NCBI RefSeq assembly: GCF_001368915.1 | Contig: NZ_CSTE01000004.1 | Location: 124,001 to 188,000, forward strand | Length of the DNA: 64,000 bases | Source: Haloferax massiliensis | Lineage (GTDB): Archaea; Halobacteriota; Halobacteria; Halobacteriales; Haloferacaceae | Reading direction: 5' to 3' | In this document: piece after piece, positions 18,974-27,543 of the stretch | How positions within the stretch are numbered: position 1 is the first letter of the stretch | How the letters are laid out: the number at the start of each line of letters is the position of its first letter | Notes under the pieces: model-generated | Databases searched by the model: none | What the model saw: the letters and a program-made list of their open reading frames with translations, nothing else | Told to the model about the DNA's origin: nothing | Position numbers and translations under genes: made by a program

Positions 18974-19816
18974 GAAAAAGGCGCTCACAGACTGTCAGAT
19001 AGCAAAAACCGACAGCCTACAGGGATTGGTCACAGTTCGAATCCTTGACCGGTCGAATGATTTCTCGATACTAAGCAACAAGGGTCGCTCGTTAGTGGCT
19101 CGTTCTAAGGACCAAGAGTTTCGGAATTAGGACAGATATAACATCGAAATACAAATTTTAATTGGCTCATTGTCCCTGTGAGACAACGAGACTTAGCACT
19201 CGGGGCGAGAAAACCAGTGGGTAGTGGATATATCTAATATCGCTATACAGAATTTAAAATCGTAGACTACCTGAGAAACGCCGCGTCGTTGCAACAGCGA
19301 CACGCAGAACGGCGAGTCGTACCCCAACGACTACCATTAGAAGTAGAGTCTTTCTCAGATGGCTACCGACTAATGGTGTATCGCTCAGGGCTGAAAAACC
19401 GCGATCACGGGGGCTCTTCGCTCGCGTCGACAGGCGACGCGCGGACGCGGGACACAGAAGACGAATCCCGTGTTCACGCTCGCAGAGCGTCGTGTGGTGA
19501 ACGGGTTGTAATCTTGGCGAAAGCCGAGAGTGAGCGACGACTACCCGAAAGGATTCAAGAGTCGCTTCCGGCGTACCCCATCAATACACGGGGGGAGGTT
19601 CTCTGCCAGACATGTAACGTGTTGACTCGAAGATTGAGTGGTTAAGAAGTCCGCAACCCGACACTGTCTTGTTCGGTTCTATTAGCTCTATGTGGAGGGC
19701 CATTAGGATTAAGTAAATTGTATATAATTACAAATCGATGACCGTAGTTTCTCAACTGCGCGTCAGGAACGCGGTGGACGACTGCTCTGGACCTCCGACC
19801 GCGCAATCGAAGCATT
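18974..19816. other. Gene-poor stretch before the GH2 gene
   Basis: About 840 bases with mixed composition. An AT-rich part (about 19130-19260) is followed by a GC-rich part. An ORF at 19289-19645 is rich in Arg and Glu and looks like out-of-frame noise or a remnant. GTATATAATTAC near 19719-19730 could be a promoter for the GH2 gene, with a leader of about 65 bases. Confidence 0.45.
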
Positions 19817-22800
19817 ATGACACACTCAAATCGGCGGAAGACACGGACCGAACAGTCACCCGATAGTCGGCTCACACCGACGCGACGGCAGTTCTTGCAG
19901 GCGACCGGAATGGCTGCAGTAGCCGTGGGGGTTAGTTCACAGTCCGGTGCCGCGGCAGCGACGAATGCGCCAAGCGCCCCGGGTCGAATCTCGAACCTCG
20001 CGGCGTACCTCGAAGACCCCGAGAAAGTCGCGGAGAACGTCGAGCCGACTCACGTCACGAGCGCCGTTCCCTACGAGTCCGTGCGCGCTGCTCGGACGGC
20101 GGACGAGCCGTTTACGGAAATCGAATCGCGATTCGCGGAGTCGGAGTACGTCCAACTACTCAACGGGGAGTGGCAGTTCGCGTTTCACGGGAAGCCTGCC
20201 GACGTTCCCGACTCGTACGACGGCCTTGCGAGCGACGAGTGGGGCTCGATAGACGTCCCCGGTGTCTGGCAGACGCAGGGGTACGGCGAGCGGATTTACG
20301 CGAACAACGCCATCACGTGGGAAGCCTACGAACCGAATCAGGACGGCGATTTGGTTCCAAACGAGGACGGGACCGTCGACGTTCCGGGCGTCGACGACGA
20401 CGGCCTCAACCCCGTCGGCACGTACCGGCGGTCGTTCGCAGTTCCAGAAACGTGGGACGGGCGTGAGACGTTCCTCCACTTCGAAGGCGTCAAGCAGGCC
20501 TTCTTCGTGTGGGTCGACGGCGAGTACGTCGGCTTCCGGACGGGGTCGATGACGCCCGCCGAGTTCGACGTCAGCGACCACGTCGAGGCCGGAGGAGACC
20601 ACCAGGTCACGGTTCAGGTGTACCACTGGTCCGACAGCGAGGCGCTGGAGACCATCGACATGTTCCGGTACGCCGGCATCTTCCGGAGCGTCTACTTGTT
20701 CGCGACGCCGGCGGTACACCTCAGGGACTTCTACGCGCGCACCGACCTCGACGACGACTACGAGGACGGCGAACTTCGTATCGACGCCGAGATAGCGAAC
20801 TACGGCGATGCTCCGGCCGGGGAGTACGTGGTTCGCGCGCACCTCTACGAGACCGCCCGCACGAAACCGGGCCGCGGACCACCGCGCGGAAAAGGTGCGA
20901 ACGCGGCAGGCGGAAACGGCGGGAAGGAAAAGGGGAACGAGGCATCCCGGAGCCGCGGCCCGCCGGACGACGCGGGTCCCGGCGGCCGGCCGCCCCGCGG
21001 GCGTAAGGTCACGACTCTCTCGTCGACCGCGACCGTGGACGAAAACGGTGCGGTGGTCTCGCTCGATGCCGACGTACCGAACCCCGCGAAGTGGTCGGCC
21101 GAACAGCCGAACCTCTACCAGCTCGTGTTGGAACTCGTACCCGCGGGCGGCACGCCAACGGAGGCGATGCTGGAGAAGGTCGGTTTCCGGACCTACGAGA
21201 CGACCCGCGGACGACACGGTGCCGAGGTTCTGGTCAACGGTGAGTCGGTCGATATTCAGGGCGTGAACCGCCACGAGACCGACCCGGACTTCGGGCGAAC
21301 GGTCCCGATCGAGCGCGTTCGGGAGGACATCGAGACGATGCGGCAGTTCAACATCAACGCGGTCCGGACGTCCCACTACCCGAACGACCCGTCGTTGTAC
21401 CGACTCGCGGACGAGTACGGCCTCTACCTGCAGGACGAAGTCTGCGTCGAGTCCCACTGGTGGCAGGGACTGCTCGCCAACACCGAAGTCTACCACGACC
21501 AGGCGGTCGCGCAGTTCCGCCGAATGGTGCTTCGAGACCGCAACCACGCCTCGGTCTTCAGTTGGTCGACCGGCAACGAGGCGGGGACCGGTGCCGAGCA
21601 CATCGAGATGGCGTCGCTCGCGGCCGACTCTGACGAGTTCATCCCCGAGGATACCGCCGATGTCAGCGGCGTCGAGACCGTCGAGTCGTTCGACGGGGAC
21701 GTAGAGGGGGTAGCCCCTGACCGCATCCTCTATCACCAGCCGAACGGCGGCGGCTGGAACGTCGAGTACAGCGACATGCTCGGGCCTCGGTACGCCGATA
21801 TCGGTACCTTGCTGTCGGTCGGTGACGGGTCGTACATCGGCGACGGGCTCCGCCCCGTAGTGATGGGCGAGTACAACCACGCGATGGGCAACAGTCTGGG
21901 GCTCGTACACGAGATGTGGAACGAGTACATAAAGCCGCCCGTCCGGGAGGCGACTGACCGGACGGGGTCCGAGAACCCCGGCGTGCTCGTCGGTTCGCCG
22001 GCTGTCGTCCCCGGACCGGACGCCGCACCGGGAGGCAACACCGACGGAGCCATCGAACTCGGCGCGGGCGACGCGATCGAGATTCGACGCGACGCCGAAC
22101 TCGAACACGGCGGCGAGTTCACGGTCGGCGCGACGATTTCCGTCGACGAGGGGACCGCAATGGACGCCGACGTTCCCATCGTCGTCGACGACGGCAGGTA
22201 CGCGCTGGCGGTTTCGGACGGCGAAATCCAGTTCTCGGTCGGAGGCGGTGAGAGCACGGTCTCAGCTCCGGTCCCCGACAGTGGTCTCGACGGCTGGACG
22301 ACCGTCGTCGGCGTCGCCGATTCCACCGAGCTCGAAATCTACGTCGACGGCGCGCTCGCGGGCGAGTCGAGTCACACCGTCTCGGGCCTTCGCGCCGGGG
22401 AGGAGCCGATTCGAATCGGCGGCGAGGCCGCCCTCGCGGTCGACGGCCTCGGCATCTACGACCGCGCTGTGAACTCCGACGAGACGAGCGATGCCGATGG
22501 CGAACTGAGGGACGGCGCAACCGTCGCGTACGATTTCGCCGACCTGCTGCGAGACAAGAGTCTCGTCGGCGGGTTCATCTGGGACTGGGTCAACCAGGAC
22601 CTGAACGACACCGCGGCGGACGGCGAGGCGTTCCAGTTCTACCACAGCGACGGTCCCGACGGGGCGTTCTGTCTCAACGGATTGGTCTGGTCCGACAGAG
22701 ACCCACAGCCCGAGCTGTGGCAACTCAAACACTGCCACCAGCCGGTCGGTGTCGCCGACGCCGACGTCGCGGCGGGAGAGGTGTACATCTCGAACCGGTA

Positions 22801-24664
22801 CAACTTCACGTCGCTCGACGGCGTCGAGGGGCGGTGGGAACTGACCGCCGACGGCGAACCGCTCCGCTCCGGTGACTTCGGTGTCGACATCAGCCCGGGA
22901 GAGACCCGCCGCGTCAGCCTTCCCGTCGAAGCGCCGTCCAATCCCGGGGCCGGCGTCGAGTACCGACTGACGGTGCGGTTCACGCTGGCGGAAAGCACCA
23001 CGTACGCCGATGCCGGCCACGAAATCGCGTTCGAGCAGTTAGCGGTTCCCGTCGACGCGCCCGAACCGGAGACCGCGTCACTCGATTCGATGGGGCCGCT
23101 CTCGGTCGACGAAGGCGGCGATATCACCGTCTCCGGTGACGGCTTCGAGTACGTCGTTGCTGACGACGCGGGGACGCTGTCGTCGATGGCGTACGAGGGA
23201 ACCGACCTACTCGAACGCGGCCCGCTGTTCAATTCGTGGCGCGCCCCGGTCATGAACGAGATTCAACAGTGGGGGAGCGCCCCCGCGCTCTCGTGGTACG
23301 AGGCGGGGCTCGACGAACTGACGCACTCCGTCGAGTCGGTCGGCGTCGAGCGCCGCGACGAGTCGCTCGTCGAGGTCGCAGTCGAGGGCTTCGCCGAAGG
23401 CGCTGAGCCGGCGCGTCGGCTGGCGACCCCGGACCGCTCCGAACACGACAACGACGGCGTACTCACGGGGGAGGCCGGAATCGTCACCGGTGCCTCCGGG
23501 CAAGCCGTCGAGTTCACCGACGACGGCTCGCTCTCGCTGGGGCGGTCCGAGAGCCTCGACGTCACCGACGCGGGACTCACAATCGAGTTCTGGGTCCGCC
23601 CCGGCGAGCCGCAGGAGGGTGGCGCGGCGCAGGTCTACGTCTCGAAGGGCGGACGGCAGTATCTCCTCAAGCGCCGCGAGAGCGGTCGTGACGGGTATCT
23701 GGAGTTCGTGTTCAACGCCGACGGCTGGCACGTCGCCGACGGGCCGGTGCCGGACGACTGGGCGGGTGGCTGGCACCACGTTGCGGGCGTCTGGGACGGC
23801 AGCGAGATGACGCTGTTCGTCGACGGGGAGCGACTCGGAACCGGGTCCTACGAGGGGACGCTTCAGCACGTCGACGCGCCGACGCAGGTCGGGTCGAGCG
23901 TCGCCGACGGTACCGCGCTGGACGAGGTGCGAATCTACGACCGCGCGCTCGCCGAGGACGAACTCGGTTCGCTCGCCGCGGACACACCGCTCGACGGCGC
24001 TGTGGCGTGGTTGCCGCTCGACGAGTTCAACAGTGTCGGGGATGCGAACGGCCCGGGCTTCGCCACCAGCTACCGCTACCGCATCTACGGAAGCGGCGAC
24101 GTAGCTCTCGATGTCGAGGCCCGTCCCAACGAGGGGCTTCGCGAGACGGTAGACGGCTGGCTTCCGAAAGCCGGCGTCCAACTCGAACTCCCCGAGCGAT
24201 TCGACGACTTCGAGTGGTACGGACGCGGCGAACTGGAGACCTATCCCGACCGCAAGTGGGGTGTTCCAATCGGCCGCTACGAGGGAACCGTGGACGAACA
24301 GTACGTCCCGTATCTCCCCCCGACCGACAACGGGAACAAGGCACAGACGCGGTGGGCGACGCTCTCGGACGGTGAGGTGTCGCTCCTCGGAACGTTCGGC
24401 GAGGGGAACGCCAACGTCAGCCTCGAACAGTGGGCGAATCTCGCGGCGGCCGAACACCAGTACGAACTGGAGGACCGCGGGTCCGTCGGGTTCAACCTCG
24501 ACCACCGCGTGACCGGCCTCGGCGGAACGCCGACCGAGCCGCTCGACCGGTATCAGGTCCCGGTCGAGTCCACCGCGTTCAGCGTCGTCCTTCGGCCGTT
24601 CGATTCCGACGACGACGATCCGATGGCGCTGGCGAACCGACGGCTCCCCGACCCGCAGGAGTAG
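19817..24664 (+). CDS. Exported GH2 beta-galactosidase-like enzyme with two inserted LamG domains
   Basis: 1615 residues against about 1000 for LacZ. A Tat signal (TPTRRQFLQATG, residues 21-32) lacks a lipobox, so the enzyme is secreted. Order: GH2 sugar-binding domain (about 100-300), Ig-like domain carrying a Gly/Arg/Pro-rich insert (about 348-397), then the TIM barrel. The barrel has GVNRHETD, the acid/base Glu588 (STGNEAGTG) and nucleophile Glu685 (VMGEYNHAMGNS). A LamG/concanavalin-like domain (about 720-910) sits between Glu685 and GGFIWDWVNQ (Trp922). The C-terminal beta-galactosidase small domain holds a second LamG (about 1218-1395). It probably cleaves beta-galactosides or related polysaccharide ends outside the cell. 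Confidence 0.92.
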   Translation: MTHSNRRKTRTEQSPDSRLTPTRRQFLQATGMAAVAVGVSSQSGAAAATNAPSAPGRISNLAAYLEDPEKVAENVEPTHVTSAVPYESVRAARTADEPFTEIESRFAESEYVQLLNGEWQFAFHGKPADVPDSYDGLASDEWGSIDVPGVWQTQGYGERIYANNAITWEAYEPNQDGDLVPNEDGTVDVPGVDDDGLNPVGTYRRSFAVPETWDGRETFLHFEGVKQAFFVWVDGEYVGFRTGSMTPAEFDVSDHVEAGGDHQVTVQVYHWSDSEALETIDMFRYAGIFRSVYLFATPAVHLRDFYARTDLDDDYEDGELRIDAEIANYGDAPAGEYVVRAHLYETARTKPGRGPPRGKGANAAGGNGGKEKGNEASRSRGPPDDAGPGGRPPRGRKVTTLSSTATVDENGAVVSLDADVPNPAKWSAEQPNLYQLVLELVPAGGTPTEAMLEKVGFRTYETTRGRHGAEVLVNGESVDIQGVNRHETDPDFGRTVPIERVREDIETMRQFNINAVRTSHYPNDPSLYRLADEYGLYLQDEVCVESHWWQGLLANTEVYHDQAVAQFRRMVLRDRNHASVFSWSTGNEAGTGAEHIEMASLAADSDEFIPEDTADVSGVETVESFDGDVEGVAPDRILYHQPNGGGWNVEYSDMLGPRYADIGTLLSVGDGSYIGDGLRPVVMGEYNHAMGNSLGLVHEMWNEYIKPPVREATDRTGSENPGVLVGSPAVVPGPDAAPGGNTDGAIELGAGDAIEIRRDAELEHGGEFTVGATISVDEGTAMDADVPIVVDDGRYALAVSDGEIQFSVGGGESTVSAPVPDSGLDGWTTVVGVADSTELEIYVDGALAGESSHTVSGLRAGEEPIRIGGEAALAVDGLGIYDRAVNSDETSDADGELRDGATVAYDFADLLRDKSLVGGFIWDWVNQDLNDTAADGEAFQFYHSDGPDGAFCLNGLVWSDRDPQPELWQLKHCHQPVGVADADVAAGEVYISNRYNFTSLDGVEGRWELTADGEPLRSGDFGVDISPGETRRVSLPVEAPSNPGAGVEYRLTVRFTLAESTTYADAGHEIAFEQLAVPVDAPEPETASLDSMGPLSVDEGGDITVSGDGFEYVVADDAGTLSSMAYEGTDLLERGPLFNSWRAPVMNEIQQWGSAPALSWYEAGLDELTHSVESVGVERRDESLVEVAVEGFAEGAEPARRLATPDRSEHDNDGVLTGEAGIVTGASGQAVEFTDDGSLSLGRSESLDVTDAGLTIEFWVRPGEPQEGGAAQVYVSKGGRQYLLKRRESGRDGYLEFVFNADGWHVADGPVPDDWAGGWHHVAGVWDGSEMTLFVDGERLGTGSYEGTLQHVDAPTQVGSSVADGTALDEVRIYDRALAEDELGSLAADTPLDGAVAWLPLDEFNSVGDANGPGFATSYRYRIYGSGDVALDVEARPNEGLRETVDGWLPKAGVQLELPERFDDFEWYGRGELETYPDRKWGVPIGRYEGTVDEQYVPYLPPTDNGNKAQTRWATLSDGEVSLLGTFGEGNANVSLEQWANLAAAEHQYELEDRGSVGFNLDHRVTGLGGTPTEPLDRYQVPVESTAFSVVLRPFDSDDDDPMALANRRLPDPQE

Positions 24665-24823
24665 CCCCCGAACCGACGTCTCGAATTTTTTCATCTGCGA
24701 GGCCCCGTTGAACCTTCTTTCGCAGTTTGTCCTGCCGAATCCGTCCCTGTCTGACAACGGGTACTGTCGTGCGAACGTCCGGGGTTCCGAGAGCCCCAAA
24801 CAAACGTCGAGGGGCCGAGAACC

Positions 24824-24965
24824 ATTTACATAATCCGAACGCCGGTCGCTCTCACGACAGTGTCGAAGACGGGTTTACAGAGCTATGTCTGTAATCAAAC
24901 CGGGGTTAACACCCTATATCTGTATAATGTGAACACATAGCATTGTAGCCATTTACATAATGTAA
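24824..24965. promoter_or_regulatory. Cluster of TTACA/TGTAA palindromic sites upstream of aceB
   Basis: Three related elements: ATTTACATAAT (24824-24834), the inverted repeat TTACAGA-N6-TCTGTAA (24875-24894), and the 13-base palindrome TTACATAATGTAA (24953-24965). The last shares ATAATGTAA with 27328-27336, next to the iclR-type gene. They lie 165-305 bases ahead of the aceB ATG. They look like operators for one regulator, with the neighbouring IclR protein the obvious candidate. Confidence 0.5.
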
Positions 24966-25087
24966 GATGATGATTGTCTGATGTGGAGCGCGAACGACGG
25001 GCCGCCTGTCGGGTGCGTCGTCGGACGAGTCGCGGAAGCCCGTTCCCCGCCGGGGCGTCGAATCGGGAGTTCCGATTGGGCGAGTCT

Positions 25088-25101
25088 AAATGTTTAATAT
25101 G
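25088..25101 (+). promoter_or_regulatory. TATA-like element for aceB
   Basis: AAATGTTTAATATG lies about 30-42 bases before the ATG at 25130, in an otherwise GC-rich context. It supports the short start chosen for aceB. Confidence 0.45.
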
Positions 25102-25129
25102 TTTCGCAAGAGACGTTTCGACTGTCGAC

Positions 25130-26440
25130 ATGAGTAGCGACAGAAACTACGAGCGAGAGTTCGTACGCACGTTCTTCACCTCGCCGACCGCGGTCGGCGG
25201 CGAGAACTCGGCGAAGATGTTGCAGAGCGCGGCACAACTGCGGGGGATGCAGGCCCCCGACACGTGGATTCCGGACAACGAAGACGCCACGGCACCGTCG
25301 ATGCGCGACGAGGGCGTCCAGAACCTCGTCGAGGTCGTCTCCGAGCACGGCGCGGAGTTCCCCGGCGAGATTCACCCCCGCGTCGTGTGGCACCGCGACG
25401 ACCCCACGACCCGGTACGAGGGCTTCAAGCAGATGCTCGAAATCACCGACCCCGAGAACGGGGCGGTCGAACACATCGACGGCTTCGTCATCCCCGAGGT
25501 CGGCGACCTCGACGACTGGAAGAAAGCCGACGAGTTCCTCACCATCATCGAGAACGAACACGGCCTCGACGAGGGAAGCCTGTCGATGTCGGTCATCATC
25601 GAGAGCGGGGAGGCCGAACTCGCGATGAGCGACCTCCGCGCGGAGAAGGGCAAGCCGTCCAACAACCTCGAACGACTGTTCCTCCTCGTCGACGGGCAGG
25701 TCGACTACACGAAGGACATGCGCGCCATGACGCCGACCGGCGAGCTTCCGGCGTGGGCCGAACTCCGGCACAACACCTCTCGCGGCGCGAGCGCCGCCGA
25801 CTGCATCGCCGTCGACGGCCCCTACGACGACATCCGCGACGTGGAGGGCTACCGCGAGCGCATGGTCGAGAACCGCGCCATGGGGATGACGGGTATCTGG
25901 GCGCTCACGCCCGGACAGGTCGTCACCGCCAACGAGGCACCCCTGCCGCCGAAGACCGGCAGTTGGCTCCTCGAACTCGACGACGACGAAATCGAACTCG
26001 ACGACGAGGACGGCCGTCAGGTGTACGACGGCGACGAACTCTCGCTCGAACAGGTCGGCGACGACAGCTACGTGCTCCGCGTCGACGGCGAGGAACTGGA
26101 GTGCGACGGCGAGGAACTCCACGAGGAACTCCTCGACCTGACCACCTACGTCCCGAGCATGGACGACATCGTCGACTCCATGGAGGAGTTCGAGGCGGCC
26201 AAGGAGGCCGGCAAGGGCGCGATTGCGATGACACAAGCGACGACGCTGGTCATCGATGACGTTGAGGTCGACATCGCTAAGGACCGCATGTGGGACGAGG
26301 CGACGTATCAGGCCGCGATGACGCCGGTCGCCCTGTTCCAAGACGTGTACGAGCACCGTCCGGACCAGCACGACGCGCTCGAAGAGATGTACGGCGCGGA
26401 CATCGTCGAGCGCGCGATGGCAGTCGGGACAGACGACTAA
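25130..26440 (+). CDS. aceB: Malate synthase, haloarchaeal type
   Basis: 436 residues from the ATG at 25130, close to the roughly 430 expected of the short haloarchaeal enzyme rather than the 530-730 of bacterial isoforms A and G. It has the HpcH/CitE-like TIM barrel layout: RTFFTSPTAVGGENSAKMLQ, WIPDNEDATAPSMRDEGVQN, GEIHPRVVWHRDDPTTRYEG. The acidic tail from about residue 280 is typical of the halophilic form. It condenses glyoxylate with acetyl-CoA to malate. The neighbouring FAD/Fe-S dehydrogenase may supply glyoxylate from glycolate. Confidence 0.9.
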   Translation: MSSDRNYEREFVRTFFTSPTAVGGENSAKMLQSAAQLRGMQAPDTWIPDNEDATAPSMRDEGVQNLVEVVSEHGAEFPGEIHPRVVWHRDDPTTRYEGFKQMLEITDPENGAVEHIDGFVIPEVGDLDDWKKADEFLTIIENEHGLDEGSLSMSVIIESGEAELAMSDLRAEKGKPSNNLERLFLLVDGQVDYTKDMRAMTPTGELPAWAELRHNTSRGASAADCIAVDGPYDDIRDVEGYRERMVENRAMGMTGIWALTPGQVVTANEAPLPPKTGSWLLELDDDEIELDDEDGRQVYDGDELSLEQVGDDSYVLRVDGEELECDGEELHEELLDLTTYVPSMDDIVDSMEEFEAAKEAGKGAIAMTQATTLVIDDVEVDIAKDRMWDEATYQAAMTPVALFQDVYEHRPDQHDALEEMYGADIVERAMAVGTDD

Positions 26441-26504
26441 CGCAGCCAGCCGGTCAGCCAGACACGCACAACCAACCCGCGTCTGTCCTTTTGGCGTCCG
26501 ACGT

Positions 26505-26517
26505 CCCCGAAACGGGG
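26505..26517. terminator. Hairpin between convergent aceB and iclR-type genes
   Basis: CCCCG-AAA-CGGGG forms a short strong stem in the 85-base gap between two convergent stops. A CTTTT run lies about 15 bases before it on the plus strand. It is a plausible bidirectional transcription end. Confidence 0.35.
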
Positions 26518-26525
26518 GTGTCCGC

Positions 26526-27290
26526 CTACGAGAGCTCCGCTTCTAACGACTCGACCGCGCTCAGCAGTTCGTCGGCGAACTCGCGTTCGAGCCGCGTCAT
26601 GTCAACCTGATACTTCGGCCCGCCGACGCTGAGTCCGCCGACGATGCGCCCGTCGCCGTCGTGGACCGGCGCGCCGATGGCGATGAGGTTCGGCGCGAAC
26701 TCCTCGTCGACGACGGCGTACTTTTGGGTGGCGATTTCGTCCAGCGCGTCGAACAGTTGGTCGGAGTTCGTAATCGTCCCCTCGGACTCCCTCGGCAGCC
26801 CCCAGTAGTCGATAATCGACTCGACCTCGTCGCGGTCCAGTTCCGCGAGGATGGCCTTCCCCGCGGCCGTGTTGTGCAGGTGATACTCCGACCGGTAGCG
26901 GATGCCGTTCGCGTCCCGCCCCTCGTCGGTCGACGAGCCGTAGCACATGAGCAGCCGGCCGTGTTCGAAGACGGTGAAGTTCGCCTCTTGACCGGTCGCG
27001 CGGGCCAGTTCGTCGACGACGCGTTCGACGACCTCGTCGCTCGGGTACCGGTGTCTCGCACGCTCGCCCAACAACGCCACCCGGAAGCTGACGTGGTAGA
27101 CGCCGTCGCGTTTGACCAGATACCGACTCTCCAAGAGCGTGTTGAGGTGGCTGCAGATAGAACTCTTCGAACTGTCGACCATGGAGTCCAGCTCGGCGAG
27201 CGTGAGACCGTCGTGTTCGAGAATGAGGCTGAGAATCTCCAACGAGGCCTGGGTCGTCTTGAGCCGTCGCCCGGTCACGTTCTCGATCAT
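26526..27290 (-). CDS. IclR-family transcription regulator
   Basis: 254 residues from the ATG at 27290 (MIENVTGRRLKTTQ); upstream in-frame sequence has no family character. The N-terminal helix-turn-helix (GLTLAELDSMVDSSKSSICS) is followed by the IclR effector domain, with LHNTAAGKAILAEL and FAPNLIAIGAPVHDGDGRIV. IclR proteins often repress glyoxylate-shunt and related carbon genes. Its convergent position beside aceB and its nearby palindromic sites fit control of aceB and perhaps of the dehydrogenase at 28580. Confidence 0.9.
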   Translation of the reverse strand: MIENVTGRRLKTTQASLEILSLILEHDGLTLAELDSMVDSSKSSICSHLNTLLESRYLVKRDGVYHVSFRVALLGERARHRYPSDEVVERVVDELARATGQEANFTVFEHGRLLMCYGSSTDEGRDANGIRYRSEYHLHNTAAGKAILAELDRDEVESIIDYWGLPRESEGTITNSDQLFDALDEIATQKYAVVDEEFAPNLIAIGAPVHDGDGRIVGGLSVGGPKYQVDMTRLEREFADELLSAVESLEAELS

Positions 27291-27300
27291 ACATCGACTA

Positions 27301-27336
27301 TTATCATGATGGTTGATAACTGTTGCCATAATGTAA
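27301..27336. promoter_or_regulatory. Possible operator upstream of the iclR-type gene
   Basis: TTATCA-N7-TGATAA (27301-27319) is an inverted repeat 11 bases ahead of the start. Next to it ATAATGTAA (27328-27336) matches half of the palindrome upstream of aceB. The position fits autoregulation. Confidence 0.45.
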
Positions 27337-27543
27337 ATCAACTGAACTGGCCAGCAAGCCCCACTAATTCGGGCATGTTTCTCCACGATTTCTTCGGGAA
27401 CAAACGCAGCACCGCGACGAACGCGGACGCCGAGAAGTTTCAGGCGGCCAGTCCGGGCGTGAGTGAATCGAGGCGCGTCTCCGTCGTCGCGTTTCAACGA
27501 TGCGAGCGCGTTCGGTGTCCCGTCGCGACTGTTCGTTCGCGCG

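Noticed and set aside
19034-19045. GTTCGAATCC, like a tRNA T-loop
   Set aside because: The surrounding bases do not form a proper 5-bp T-stem or any acceptor, anticodon or D arm. It may be chance, though a tRNA 3'-end attachment site cannot be excluded.
19289-19645. ORF of 118 codons on the plus strand
   Set aside because: The product is Arg/Glu rich without any recognisable motif or haloarchaeal acidic bias. It begins in a sequence that looks like the tail of something in another frame. No promoter is evident.
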